64,000 bases of DNA, taken from contig DXBR01000098.1 in assembly GCA_019116455.1 (NCBI GenBank), forward strand, positions 1 through 64,000, in the 5' to 3' direction. The stretch is from Anaerobutyricum stercoris (GTDB taxonomy: Bacteria; Bacillota; Clostridia; Lachnospirales; Lachnospiraceae). A program made the position numbers and the translations under genes. A model generated the notes under the pieces. The model ran no database searches. It was given only the letters and a program-made list of their open reading frames with translations, and was not told the origin of the DNA. Each line of letters opens with the position of its first letter. The stretch's first letter is position 1. This document shows positions 34,200-43,475 of the stretch, one piece after another.

Positions 34200-35566
34200 T
34201 TATTTTTCCAGCAGTATCCTACGCCGTGCCCGGCTTAGGAAAGGCATAGCCAGAAGTACCGCTTTACAGACATTATCAGCGATCATGCAGTACCAGACGG
34301 CGCGAAGATCCATCCCCCAGACTCTCACCACAAGAAATGTAAAGAAAATCCGCACGCCCCACATGCCGATGCTTTCCACCACGAAGGCATATCGAGTGCG
34401 GCCGAGGCCGTAAAATACTCCTTCCAGCACGACCATCAGGCCAAAAAACGGTTCGGACAGTGCCACCAGGCGGAGCATCTGCGCGCCCAGGTTTACCACC
34501 GCCTGGCTGGGCGAGAAGATTCCCATCAGCGGCCGCGCGCCGAGATAGAGCAATATGCCGCTCATGCACATCATGGCGACAGTCAAAGCAATGCTCACCT
34601 TCGCCACGGTTTTTAACTTCTGTACATTTCCTTCGCCGCGTGCGTTGCTGATGAGGGTGGAGGCGGCGGAACGCAGTCCATACCCCGGTACATAAAAGAT
34701 AGTCTCCGCCGTCACCGCTATGGAATGGGCGGCAAAAACAGTGGTTCCCATGCCGGAAATCAGACTGGCGAACACCACATAGCCGAAACAGGAAACCATG
34801 CTGGTGCCAAGCACCGGCGTCCCTATGGCGGCGCATTGCCGCAGCAATCCGGCATCCGGCGCGAAATGTTTCCACTCCCAGCGCAGCAGCTCATTTTCCG
34901 GCACGACAGAAACATAAAAACGCCGGCAAGCACGTAAGATATGGCCGAGGCGACGGCTGCTCCCTCCACGCCATATCCCAGCACATAAATAAACAGATAA
35001 TTGAACAGGATATTTGCACCGTTGGCCGCTACATTAATGAGCATGGGCGTCTTTGTATTCTGCACAGCCCGAAGCGCCGCTCCCATGATCGCGCTTGTGG
35101 AGCGGAATACCATGGGCAGGCTGATAATAAAAAAGTAGCGGGAAGCCGTGTTCTGAATAGATGCCTCCGCTCCCATCCACACGAGAATCCGACTGCTTAG
35201 CAGAACTGATACCCCTCCTAATACCAGTCCGAAAACCAAAGACAGCAAAAAAGCCTGCTGCGCAAGCTTTTTTACCTGTTCTTTCTGTCCGGCGCCTTCC
35301 GATCTTGATATAAGTACCAGCATGGCCGTGCCGATGGCTCCGGGAATACTGTTTACCAGCCAGGTCACATTGGTTGTGATACTGACCGAAGCGGTGGCCT
35401 GCTCCCCCAGCTGTCCCACCATAGCGGTGTCGACATACTGGAGCAGCGTCGCAAGAACTTCTTCTATTACAGTGGGAATGGACAGCCACAGCAGAGTACG
35501 CAGCAGCGGCAGGGAATCCCCGGAGAGTCTGTCTTTCTTTCCTTTCCTATGCACAATCGCACACAC
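34200..35566 (-). pseudogene. MATE family efflux transporter with a single-base frameshift
   Basis: Two overlapping minus-strand frames together make one full-length MATE transporter of about 455 residues and 12 helices. The N-terminal part (from about 35566) starts at a GTG behind AGGAG and includes LLWLSIPTVIEEVLATLLQY and LQYVDTAMVGQLGEQ. It runs to FMFLSCRK, after which the frame is lost. The C-terminal part resumes as NELLRWEWKHFAPD and ends at 34200. Adding one A to the A4 run (34894-34897) would restore CRKNELLRWEW. Either the gene is broken or the homopolymer was misread. If intact it would expel organic cations using an ion gradient. The start overlaps the DUF3737 gene end. Confidence 0.82.
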
Positions 35567-36440
35567 GCTTCTCCTCTTTCCTCTCCACATTTTCGTTATT
35601 CTTTACATTTTCCAGGACAACCTCACCCTTCGCTTCCGGGTCATCCATGATCATCTCGCCAATCTCCGGAACGACAATGCGGCCGGAATGCGGATTCTTA
35701 ATACTGATGACTGGTGTTGTGATGGTTGCCTCCACATCGGACTTTTCAAAGCATAAATCTGTGTCAATCATTTCACAATTGACCATTTTCAAATTCTTAC
35801 AATAACAGAACGGCTGGGTTCCGATAATTTTACAGTCGATAAGCGTCAGCCCATCAGAATACCATGCGAAATATTCTCCTTTGATAGTGCTGTTCCTCAC
35901 AGTGATATTCTGACCGTGCCAGAAGGCATCCTTCGTATCAAAGACACAGTTTTCAAATACCGCATCCTTAATATACTGGAACGAATATTTCCCTTTAAAC
36001 TGCACATCTTCAAAACGAATATTCTCCGAACGCATCATAAAATATTCACTCTCAGCGTGGCAGCGGCGCATCTCAATATTTTTCACTGACCATCCAAACT
36101 CCGGAGAAACGATATCGCATTCCTCTATCTTTACATTGCTGCATTCCCGAAGCGCCTTGATTCCATGCATCTTTGTGCCGGTAATCTTCACATTGTCCGA
36201 ATACCAGAGCGCCGCCCGGCAAAGCTCCGTCATCTCCGAATCCTCAATTCTGAGTTCGCTGTCATGCCAGAACGGGTACCGCAGATTACAAAAGGTGTTC
36301 TGCACGGTAATGTCGCTGCTTTCCTTCAGCGCACTCTCCCCGTCCGCCGGACCGTCAAACGCGCAGTGATTCAGTATAATTCCATGACTTCCATAGAGCG
36401 CCCGCTCCTCATCAAATGTTTTATTCTCTATTCTCTGCAT
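35547..36440 (-). CDS. DUF3737 family right-handed beta-helix protein
   Basis: 297 residues from the ATG at 36440, with GGAGGAAG upstream. The sequence is built from short repeats typical of a parallel beta-helix (for example SDITVQNTFCNLRYPF and NITVRNSTIKGEYFAW), with repeated FWH/FAWYSD strands. No signal peptide. Function unknown; DUF3737 genes occur singly in many gut Firmicutes. It follows a 77-residue protein gene by 35 bp and is probably in one operon with it and the MATE gene. Confidence 0.8.
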   Translation of the reverse strand: MQRIENKTFDEERALYGSHGIILNHCAFDGPADGESALKESSDITVQNTFCNLRYPFWHDSELRIEDSEMTELCRAALWYSDNVKITGTKMHGIKALRECSNVKIEECDIVSPEFGWSVKNIEMRRCHAESEYFMMRSENIRFEDVQFKGKYSFQYIKDAVFENCVFDTKDAFWHGQNITVRNSTIKGEYFAWYSDGLTLIDCKIIGTQPFCYCKNLKMVNCEMIDTDLCFEKSDVEATITTPVISIKNPHSGRIVVPEIGEMIMDDPEAKGEVVLENVKNNENVERKEEKRVCDCA

Positions 36441-36475
36441 TTTTCTTCCTCCTACTAATATATCTACTTTGCTGT

Positions 36476-36709
36476 TCAAATCCGAATCCTGTTCTGCCGC
36501 ACCTGATAAATCAGATAGTCCAGACAGTCAATTCTTTTTTCTTCTACGTGAACTTTATCCAACAGCTCTTTCCGGTGCTTTTCCAGCAGTGAAAGCTGTT
36601 CTTCCTTTTTACTTTCCTGCGCATAACCCATAAATTTTATAATCATCTCCGGGCTGCACCCGGCGTCCTTCAGATTCCGGACGACCATCTTCTCCGAGTA
36701 ACCAATCAT
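36476..36709 (-). CDS. Small coiled-coil protein resembling a MerR C-terminus
   Basis: 77 residues from the ATG at 36709. IGYSEKMVVRNLKDAGCSPEM is followed by a charged helix (SLLEKHRKELLDKVHVEEK) that looks like the dimerising coiled coil of MerR regulators, but the DNA-binding half is missing or very short. It may be a regulator fragment or a small partner of the DUF3737 protein. A GAGAGGTGAAG ribosome site precedes it. Confidence 0.5.
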   Translation of the reverse strand: MIGYSEKMVVRNLKDAGCSPEMIIKFMGYAQESKKEEQLSLLEKHRKELLDKVHVEEKRIDCLDYLIYQVRQNRIRI

Positions 36710-36862
36710 TGCTTCACCTCTCTCTGCCGGCATTTCCTTTGTTCTGTTTTTACTATAGCACCGAAAATTTAAAATAGCCAATACTTGGTTTATATGCAGA
36801 GTCATAGGTTTTAGTTATGCTAAAAATATTCTTGGGCAAAACCCTTGGACAAAAATGGGGCA

Positions 36863-36926
36863 TAAAAAATGCCCTCTCCCGGACGGCAAGTTTTATTATT
36901 TTACCTGCCTGCCCGAAAGAGAGCAT
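36863..36926 (-). terminator. Terminator downstream of the Rpn-like remnant
   Basis: Imperfect 22 bp inverted repeat (36869-36890/36904-36926) followed on the minus strand by TTTTTTATG. Confidence 0.65.
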
Positions 36927-36989
36927 CCTGATCATTTCAGTGCCGCTGCCCCGCGTATATCCCTGTTATCCACTTGTCACTGCACGTAA

Positions 36990-37229
36990 TTACTTCCTTT
37001 CATCCATGAGTCTTCGAAACTGTTCTTCCGACATGGATAATCTGGCAGCCGCATCCGAAATCGTAAGAATTCCCTCGCAGACCAGCTGCACTAAAGTGTC
37101 CGTTTTTCCCTCTTGTCTGCCTTCAAGACGACCTTCATCGCGCTCCTCGCTGAGCAGCTTCTCCATCACTCCCATCATAGTTCTCACTCCCTCCTGGTCC
37201 TCTTTCAGATATCTTTTCTGTTCCGCATT
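36990..37229 (-). pseudogene. C-terminal remnant of an Rpn/PD-(D/E)XK nuclease family protein
   Basis: The open frame carries the typical tail of Rpn-type proteins: EQKRYLKEDQEGVRTMMGVM, then the Glu/Gly/Arg repeat region DEGRLEGRQEG and a short HTH-like end (ISDAAARLSMSEEQFRRLM). A stop codon lies just upstream and the nuclease domain is absent. It is most likely the remains of a mobile-type gene, though a GTG or ATG inside it could still make a peptide of about 60 residues. Confidence 0.6.
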
Positions 37230-38106
37230 TCAGTACAGCGTTTTCATTTGAGATATGAAAATCTGGTCAGATAATTACCTTTATTATAAATTGTCGTTTA
37301 TACATAAATCAAGCATAAAATATTTTATTTCGACTTTTTGTAAACAAGAATCCTGAAGGAGTGGCATCCTCATCCGCTATCTTTTCAACAGAATGTTGTC
37401 TCAGCCATCCAGCTTCTGGTTCCCGGTGCCCCACACATGTTTTTCTTTGGCGGCTTCCGGCGTGTTTTGCGCCATGACGCCCACCAGCTTGTGTGGCACG
37501 TACATTTCCTCCAGATAAGCGATCTCGCTGTCGCTGAGCGTCAGGTCTACGGCTTTGGCCGCGCCTTCGATGTGATGAAGCCTTGTAGCGCCCACTACCG
37601 GAGCGGTCACTTTGGTGAGAAGCCATGCCAGGGAAATTTCTGTCATGGTCACACCGTGTTTGTCCGCCAGCTCTGCCACCCGGTCAATGATGATGGCGTC
37701 CTGCTCTGCGGTGGCGTCGTATTTGAAGCGGGCGTAGCTGTCTTCTTCCAGTCGCTTGGAGGTCTCGCCCGGGTGTTTGGACAGGCGTCCGCCCGCCAGG
37801 GAGCTGTAAGGCGTCATGGCGATGTTGTCCTCGGCGCAGAGTTTTGCCATCTCTCGTTCTTCTTCCCGGAATATCAGATTATAATGTCCCTGTACAGAAA
37901 CGAATTTGGCAAAGCCTTCTTTTTCTGCCAGAGCATTGGCTTTGGCCAGCTGCCATGCAAAGCAGTTGGATATTCCAATGTAACGTGCTTTCCCTGCCTT
38001 TACCATTCGGTTCAGTCCGTCCATGATGTCGTAAAGGGGCGTCTGATAGTCCCACATATGATAAATGTACAGATCCACATAATCCATTCCCAGGTTGGAC
38101 AGGCTC

Positions 38107-38777
38107 TTAAGTCAGCAACCACCAGTTCAACTGGTGGTTTGCCATTAGCCCTCCAAAGGGCTTCTGTTACTGCTCGCCCATAAGGGCGGATGTCGCAAGC
38201 TATCTTACTGGTCCGCTATAAAGCGGTACCTCTTGAATCATTTCTCCTCGATTCTTCTGCTTGCTCTTTGATATATTTTTGTACTGCTTCATCGGTGATA
38301 TTACCAATTGTTTCTACATAATATCCCCTGGCCCAGAATGCTTTGTCCCATTTACTTTGCATTTCCGGGTGCCTGTCGTATATCATTAGCGTACTCTTTC
38401 CTTTTAAATACCCCATAAAATTTGCTATGCTCAATTTTGGTGGTATTGCCACACTGAGATGCACATGATCTATACATACTGCTCCTGCTATTATTTCTAC
38501 ATTTTTATACTTGCATAATATACTAAGTATCTCCCGTACATCTTCTCTCACTTTCCCATATAATACTTTTTTCCGGTATTTGGGAATGAAAACTATATGA
38601 TACTGGCATTTCCATCGGGTATGTGATAAACTTCTATTGTCCATTTCGGACCTCCTCCTATGCTTGAAATTTGGCTTGCGACACCAATTTCAATTATAGC
38701 ATAGGAGGATTTTTATTGATATCCTCACCGTCTCGCACTACTTTATTCTCCCCAGCATAGCTGGGGGATTAGGCTTT
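38107..38777 (-). mobile_element. IS200/IS605-family element (IS200 type, tnpA only)
   Basis: 671 bp insertion inside the aldo/keto reductase gene; the boundaries are inferred by restoring that reading frame. One end carries the hairpin CCCCAGC/GCTGGGG (38750-38756/38760-38766), the other the 9 bp hairpin 38117-38125/38131-38139. No terminal inverted repeats or target duplication are seen, as expected for single-strand HUH transposition. There is no tnpB. Element ends may be off by a few bases. Confidence 0.88.
38216..38644 (-). CDS. tnpA: IS200-like TnpA HUH transposase
   Basis: 142 residues, the usual Y1 transposase length. The HUH motif is DHVHLS (His60, His62) and the nucleophilic tyrosine is Tyr124 in VQKYIKEQ, close to the spacing in IS608 TnpA. 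It excises and inserts the element as single-stranded DNA. It appears intact, so the element may still be mobile. Confidence 0.95.
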   Translation of the reverse strand: MDNRSLSHTRWKCQYHIVFIPKYRKKVLYGKVREDVREILSILCKYKNVEIIAGAVCIDHVHLSVAIPPKLSIANFMGYLKGKSTLMIYDRHPEMQSKWDKAFWARGYYVETIGNITDEAVQKYIKEQAEESRRNDSRGTAL

Positions 38778-39194
38778 TCATTCAGCAGCCGTTCAATGTG
38801 CTGCTGTCCGGTAATTCCCGCGTCAATCTCTTCCTGGGTCCGCGGCACGAACTTTGTGGCTACGACCACATCATCCCGTCTTGCGGCGTCCCGGAGTGTT
38901 CTCCCCAGATACTGTTCGCTGGTGCCGCTCTGATAGCCGATGGCCGTATCAAAGAAATTCACTCCTAATTCCAATCCACGTCGAATGATTTCGCGGGAAT
39001 GTTCCTCATCAAGAGTCCAGCTGTGCTGTCCGTTTTTTGCGTCGCCAAATCCCATACATCCCATGCAGATGCGGGAAACCATAAGTTCTGAATTGCCAAG
39101 TTTTGCATACTTCATCCTTGTTATCTCCTCTCATCAATATCCGCCAGAGAATGCTCCCTGCTTCCAAGACCAGTTTGTTATGCGTGTGCCAGTA

Positions 39195-39686
39195 TCAGAG
39201 GGCCTCTTCGCTATCGTAAAATCCTTCCTTATGCCCGTGCAGTTCTATTTTCTGCACATTGTTTTCCTGCCGCTCAATTACTTCTGCTGTCCCATAAAAT
39301 CCATAAATTTTGTTTTCGCAGTACACGGTAAGAGAAACACTGCCATCGCCAGAAGGCTCATTTTGTTCGTTTTCTTCCATACTCACGGCTTTTTCCTGAT
39401 TCATTTCATCAGAAGTCTGTACATCGACACTGCCGTTTATTTCCAACAGATATTCACTCCCGCCGGCTTCCGGAGCATCCACTTTCAGATTGCCCATGAT
39501 CGTGTAGATTTCTCCCCCGTATGTATATACTGTTACCTCTGTTTTTCTTTCCTCCACCAGAAATCCTTCAGACTTCTCTCTTTCCGGTACGACAGACGCA
39601 AAAACTTCATGCCACATTCTGTTATGAAATTCTGCCAGCAGAAAAGACAGTAAAAAGACAACAATAATTCCATTATGCAGCCGCAT
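39195..39686 (-). CDS. Hypothetical membrane-anchored protein
   Basis: 163 residues if it starts at MRLHNGIIVVF (39686), where AAGG lies 4-5 nt upstream; starts at 39713 or 39746 are possible. A single N-terminal hydrophobic helix (about 6-20) anchors an extracytoplasmic domain with beta-rich segments (TEVTVYTYGGEIYTI, VSLTVYCENKIYGFYG) around an acidic Glu/Asn/Ser-rich middle. No family recognised. Confidence 0.55.
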   Translation of the reverse strand: MRLHNGIIVVFLLSFLLAEFHNRMWHEVFASVVPEREKSEGFLVEERKTEVTVYTYGGEIYTIMGNLKVDAPEAGGSEYLLEINGSVDVQTSDEMNQEKAVSMEENEQNEPSGDGSVSLTVYCENKIYGFYGTAEVIERQENNVQKIELHGHKEGFYDSEEAL

Positions 39687-39763
39687 TTTTCCTTCTTTTG
39701 ACACATTCATCATTTTCTGTTCATTCCTCCCTGCAATCATATCCATCGTTTTTCGTACATTTT

Positions 39764-40303
39764 TTATTTATTCAGGTTCTTTCCCAGCTCATACGCCATC
39801 CTCATATAGGCGGAGCGTTTTGTCATGGACGGAGTACCGCATCCTCTTCCCCATATTCTTCCCATATCTGTGAGATTCAGATACCGCAGCAGCGTCTCAT
39901 AGTGTGCTTCCAGCGCGTCAAATGTCCAATTGTCACTGTTCCACGCGGCAGAAAGAATGGCGGCTTTCATCCCTTTGCGCTGAAGGCTGCTGTTAAAAGC
40001 GCAGAACCGGTCAATAAGAGTTTTCAGCTGCGCCGACATACCGTAATAATATAACGGCGTCACAAATACCATCATATCCGCTGCAAGAATTTCTTTCCGG
40101 AACTTTTCCACATCATCCTTCTGCACACACGGCCCTTCATATCCGCAATGTATGCATCCTGTGCAGGGATGAACATTGGCATGAGCCGCATCTATCACCT
40201 GTACACTGTGCCCTGCCTCCTGTGCTCCCCGCATAAATTCTCCTGCCAGCATATTGGATGAACCGTTTTTATTGGGACTTCCTTCCAGTACAACAATTTT
40301 CAT
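39764..40303 (-). CDS. NADPH-dependent FMN reductase/flavodoxin-fold oxidoreductase
   Basis: 179 residues. The phosphate-binding loop GSPNKNGSSNMLAGEF binds FMN. CTGCIHCGYEGPC resembles the CxxCxxC segment of iron-sulfur flavoproteins. TPLYYYGMSAQLK lies near the flavin. It likely reduces a quinone, nitro compound or metal, but the substrate is unknown. It is first of three flavodoxin-fold genes reading the same way when read from the end at 39.8 kb to 41.8 kb. Confidence 0.85.
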   Translation of the reverse strand: MKIVVLEGSPNKNGSSNMLAGEFMRGAQEAGHSVQVIDAAHANVHPCTGCIHCGYEGPCVQKDDVEKFRKEILAADMMVFVTPLYYYGMSAQLKTLIDRFCAFNSSLQRKGMKAAILSAAWNSDNWTFDALEAHYETLLRYLNLTDMGRIWGRGCGTPSMTKRSAYMRMAYELGKNLNK

Positions 40304-40380
40304 AAAATCATTCCTCCCGAATCACTTTATCAAAGATTTATCCTTGTATTTTGTTTAATCTTAAAAAACATTAGTTCCAT

Positions 40381-40938
40381 TTACACCAGTCGCTTATCGT
40401 CGTTTTCTTTTCCCTTCTTCTTATGAGGGATTTGATTTTTCTCCAGCCAGCGGGCCAGCAGATCAGGAAATGTTCTTCCATCGTCCAGTGTACTATCCAG
40501 TACATAAAGCGTCTCACGCACCTCTGATTTAGGACAAAGCCGGGAAATATCTTTTTGAATATCTCCCTGCGTACCGCCGCAATGGGAAACAAATGGCAGT
40601 ATGATTTTCCCATTCAGCTTGCTGTAATACAGCCAGGAATAAAGTGGAGGCGCGATAGTTCCGCACCAGTTGGGAGAACCGGCAAAAATAATATCATAGT
40701 TCGCAGAGACAACATTCACAGGCAGCAGGCGGGGACGATATTTTGTCTTCACCTCTTCTTTCACCTGCCTGAGCAGTTCCGAAAATTCCATGGGATATGG
40801 CTGCCACGGAAAAATCGTATAGCTGTCTCCTCCGACTGCCATCCGGATTTCTTCCGCGATCCGGTGAGTGTTTCCTGAATAGGAATAGGATACGATCAAA
40901 ATCTTTTTTGCATTTCCATTTTCATATACATCTGTCAT
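40381..40938 (-). CDS. Flavodoxin family protein
   Basis: 185 residues. SYSYSGNTHRIAEEI is the FMN phosphate loop; AGSPNWCGTIAPPLYSWL fits the flavin ring-binding loop. Soluble, no signal peptide. It likely carries electrons using FMN. It lies 26 bp downstream of the lipoprotein flavodoxin gene, so the two are probably co-transcribed. Confidence 0.85.
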   Translation of the reverse strand: MTDVYENGNAKKILIVSYSYSGNTHRIAEEIRMAVGGDSYTIFPWQPYPMEFSELLRQVKEEVKTKYRPRLLPVNVVSANYDIIFAGSPNWCGTIAPPLYSWLYYSKLNGKIILPFVSHCGGTQGDIQKDISRLCPKSEVRETLYVLDSTLDDGRTFPDLLARWLEKNQIPHKKKGKENDDKRLV

Positions 40939-40964
40939 TCTTCTCGTCCTTTCACCACCGCATT

Positions 40965-41843
40965 TTAATAGCCCAGCTCACCAAGCCAGCTCTGGATTTC
41001 ATCCTGAGAGGAGGAAGCGTCTTCCTCATAACAGTCGAATACGTTGTCAGATATTTCCGCATTCGGTATCGCCTCCTCAATGATGTCCACGCTGTCGGCC
41101 AGTCCTCCTGTGCCGTGGGAGCAGAAAAGATAAACCTGCTTACCGGACAGATCATTTTCTTCCAGGAAGGAAAGAAGCGCCATCGGCACACCGTACCACC
41201 AGTTCGGATACCCCAGAAATACGGTGTCATACTGGTCCAGGTTCTCCACATTTTCCACAAGCTCCGGCCGGGCATCCTCGCCTCTCTCATCATTGGCACG
41301 ACTCAGACATTCATCCCAGTCGCTGGAATACGGCTTCGCCACGCGAATGGAGAACAGGTCTCCTCCCGTCTGTTCCTGCACCCAGCCTGCCAGTTCCTGT
41401 ACATTTCCCGGGGCTATGACACTCGGGGAAGTCACGGCGTCCACGTCCTCTTCCAGAATGGCGTTGTCCGCCCAGGAAAAATAGGCGACCAAAATATTGG
41501 AATCGCCATTGGCAGCGGTTCCGGACGCTTCGGAATTTTCTTCCTGCCCGTCAACCTGCGAGTTATCAGAAGCTGCGGCTCCAGTATCCTGCGCAGCTGT
41601 CGTTTCCGATTCCAGCGCGTTGTCCTGCTGCGCCTGCGTGCTTTCTACCGTCTGGCTCTGGGTATTTTCCGGCTGTACGTCTCCATCGCCCTGTGTTCCG
41701 GCATTGCCGCAGCCGGCGGCTGTCATCAGAAGTATGCCCGTCATCAGCACGGCTGTTATCCTTTTCGGGGACAGTAATCTTTTTGTGGATACTATTCTTT
41801 TTGAAGAAATGATTTTCTTTACATTTTCTGCTTTTTTCGTCAA
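40965..41843 (-). CDS. Flavodoxin-like lipoprotein
   Basis: 292 residues. A basic N-terminus and hydrophobic helix lead to the lipobox LMTAAGC (Cys45), so it should be lipid-anchored on the outer face of the membrane. A Gln/Glu/Thr-rich linker (about 46-115) precedes the flavodoxin-like domain, which begins ILVAYFSWADNAILEEDV and has GYPNWWYGVPMALLSFLEEN and FCSHGTGGLA. The usual phosphate loop SxTGNT is replaced by SWADNA, so FMN binding is not assured. A role in extracytoplasmic redox chemistry is inference. Confidence 0.85.
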   Translation of the reverse strand: MTKKAENVKKIISSKRIVSTKRLLSPKRITAVLMTGILLMTAAGCGNAGTQGDGDVQPENTQSQTVESTQAQQDNALESETTAAQDTGAAASDNSQVDGQEENSEASGTAANGDSNILVAYFSWADNAILEEDVDAVTSPSVIAPGNVQELAGWVQEQTGGDLFSIRVAKPYSSDWDECLSRANDERGEDARPELVENVENLDQYDTVFLGYPNWWYGVPMALLSFLEENDLSGKQVYLFCSHGTGGLADSVDIIEEAIPNAEISDNVFDCYEEDASSSQDEIQSWLGELGY

Positions 41844-41956
41844 GGGATTCCTCCTTATCTACTTTTTATTCCTTAACTTCATCTTTCTTTTTGATGGCGC
41901 CAGCGGTAATTGATTACGATTACCTTATGAATTCATTATAAAAAGGAGGTTCCATA

Positions 41957-42088
41957 ATGTCTAATGCCTGTTCTTTATCCTTTTCCATGCATGGAAAGAA
42001 TACATTGTCAGAACACAGTGTTCCACAGTGTTCTGCCCAGCAGAACTCTCTGACTGTAGACAAAGTGAGGCTGTTGGAAAATAGATAA
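41957..42088 (+). CDS. Candidate small protein (43 aa)
   Basis: The frame starts at an ATG with AAAGGAGG exactly 7 nt upstream, the best ribosome site nearby, and ends in TAA inside the loop of a terminator-like hairpin. The product begins MSNACSLSFSMHGKNTLSEH and has two Cys and no hydrophobic helix. A possible promoter TTGATT-N18-CATTAT lies just upstream. No homologue is recalled. Inside the frame, CAGAACAC/GTGTTCTG forms an inverted repeat, so the segment may instead be a dispersed repeat. Confidence 0.4.
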   Translation: MSNACSLSFSMHGKNTLSEHSVPQCSAQQNSLTVDKVRLLENR

Positions 42089-42102
42089 TTCCAAACAGCC
42101 TC
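42067..42102. terminator. Hairpin between the small ORF and the AlbA-type gene
   Basis: 13 bp stem with one bulged A (42067-42079/42089-42102). TTTCGTCTCTCTT follows on the plus strand, ACTTTGTC on the minus strand. It can end both convergent units. Confidence 0.65.
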
Positions 42103-42116
42103 TTTCGTCTCTCTTC

Positions 42117-43475
42117 TCAATTCTTTATTGATTTTACAATCCATTCTCCTGATTTGCGGCTGCCAATACGCTCAATAACCCCCTTTTCTCTCAGTTCTTT
42201 TAAAACTCTTCTGATCTGTCTGTCAGAGCGATTTAGTTTTGCGGACAGCTGTGCCTGCGTTATGTGAGAATTTTCTTTTATTGCTGATAATACTTTTTCC
42301 TCTAAAGAATTATTTATTAGGACATTTAATGGGTCATTTATCAGGACATTTTGATCTTTTAAAGTGTCCTGATATCCTAAAGGCGTAAATTTCACCATAA
42401 TATCTTCTAAATGAAGCGTATATTCCGGCATTGGAACACCATGTTTTTTACAGGCTTCACATATTTTTTCTATCCCGCGTCCCCATGTTTCCACATATCC
42501 TGCCCGAAAAAATCCATTGGCAATATTGGGATTATAGGGCTGTGACCGATGACGCTCCATCAATGTTTCCACAGTCCATCCAACCGGAAAAACACAATCA
42601 TTACTGATATACACCGCATCCTCATGTATCCGAATCTGTATTGGAACTAGCGCCGCATAATTGGAATGGATAATCGCATTATATACCGCCTCTCTGACAG
42701 CTGCTTTAGGAAGTGGATACGTCTCGATTCTTGTAACATTGTCATACGATATCATTGCTTTCATATATTTCAGATATATCAGCTCTATAACCCTGTCTGC
42801 CTGAATAAATAAAGAACCATGAATCTCATCCTGATAACGCAGATCAGACCCTTCGCCAAAATATCCTATTTTGATATACGCCCCCGTAACCCACTTTTCC
42901 GGATTTCGATGGAATAAGAGAATTGCTGCTCGTTTCAGCCTACCATGTTCAAGAAGACCAAGATTATCTAAAAGCTGCTCATTACTCATATTCAAATCTT
43001 CTTCTGTCATACGACCACTTCGCAGGGCTTCACGCCGAAAAATATCAAAACTCTCTTTGTCCAGATCGTCAACCGTAACGCCATCCACCGGAACTGCATC
43101 CCATTTATATCCGGTTTTAGACAATAAAAACTCTGTCAAAGCAGCTCCTCTGAGAAGCTGCTTTGTACTGCCGCTGCGATAATGGTACTCACCCTTATAA
43201 TTCACAGGATAACTGCTCGGATTCACACATATCTCAATGTAATCTTTACCATCTTGGGTCAGCAGATTGACATCCACGATAATGCCAAGAATATCCCTCA
43301 CTTTATTGGGGATGTCTTCTAACAGCTTTTTACTATCCTGTACACCGATGATATTTCCATTATCATCGGTTCCGATATATATCTTGCCGCCCTGAGCATT
43401 TGCAAAACCACAAATCCATTTTAAATACTCATCACGCCAGGATTCTTTCCATTCTGTATTTTGGTTTTCTGACAT
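42117..43475 (-). CDS. AlbA_2/Schlafen-like ATP-binding protein with C-terminal HTH
   Basis: 452 residues from the ATG at 43475, with GGGGAGG upstream. The N-terminal AlbA_2 domain has TEWKESWRDEYLKWICGFAN and GGKIYIGTDDNG. The middle GHKL-type ATPase-like domain contains AVREAVYNAIIHSNY and WGRGIEKICEACKKHG. The C-terminal winged HTH (about 395-450) includes ITQAQLSAKLNRSDRQIRRV. These proteins are thought to be regulators or defence-related DNA/RNA binders; the target is unknown. A broken relative lies at 48.4-49.8 kb. Confidence 0.82.
   Translation of the reverse strand: MSENQNTEWKESWRDEYLKWICGFANAQGGKIYIGTDDNGNIIGVQDSKKLLEDIPNKVRDILGIIVDVNLLTQDGKDYIEICVNPSSYPVNYKGEYHYRSGSTKQLLRGAALTEFLLSKTGYKWDAVPVDGVTVDDLDKESFDIFRREALRSGRMTEEDLNMSNEQLLDNLGLLEHGRLKRAAILLFHRNPEKWVTGAYIKIGYFGEGSDLRYQDEIHGSLFIQADRVIELIYLKYMKAMISYDNVTRIETYPLPKAAVREAVYNAIIHSNYAALVPIQIRIHEDAVYISNDCVFPVGWTVETLMERHRSQPYNPNIANGFFRAGYVETWGRGIEKICEACKKHGVPMPEYTLHLEDIMVKFTPLGYQDTLKDQNVLINDPLNVLINNSLEEKVLSAIKENSHITQAQLSAKLNRSDRQIRRVLKELREKGVIERIGSRKSGEWIVKSIKN

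Larger units (their letters stand above)
37401..39115 (-). pseudogene. Aldo/keto reductase interrupted by an IS200-like element
   Basis: The N-terminal part (38778-39115) reads MKYAKLGNSELMVSRICMG with NADP-linked barrel features up to the segment ending IERLLNE. The C-terminal part (37401-38106) resumes as SLSNLGMDYVDLYIYHMWDY and ends normally. Joined, they give an AKR of about 345 residues. The catalytic-type Asp/Tyr are in NFFDTAIGYQ and His in DLYIYHMW. The two pieces are separated by a 671 bp insertion, so the enzyme is not made intact. Confidence 0.9.

Noticed and set aside
34890..34900. Programmed ribosomal frameshift in the MATE gene
   Set aside because: The site is a plain A4 run without a canonical slippery heptamer, and MATE genes are not known to use frameshifting. 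A mutation or read error is simpler.
41920..42144. A 74-codon minus-strand frame after the AlbA-type gene
   Set aside because: It overlaps the gene end and runs through a terminator hairpin; no ribosome site. The opposite-strand 43-codon ORF is better supported.
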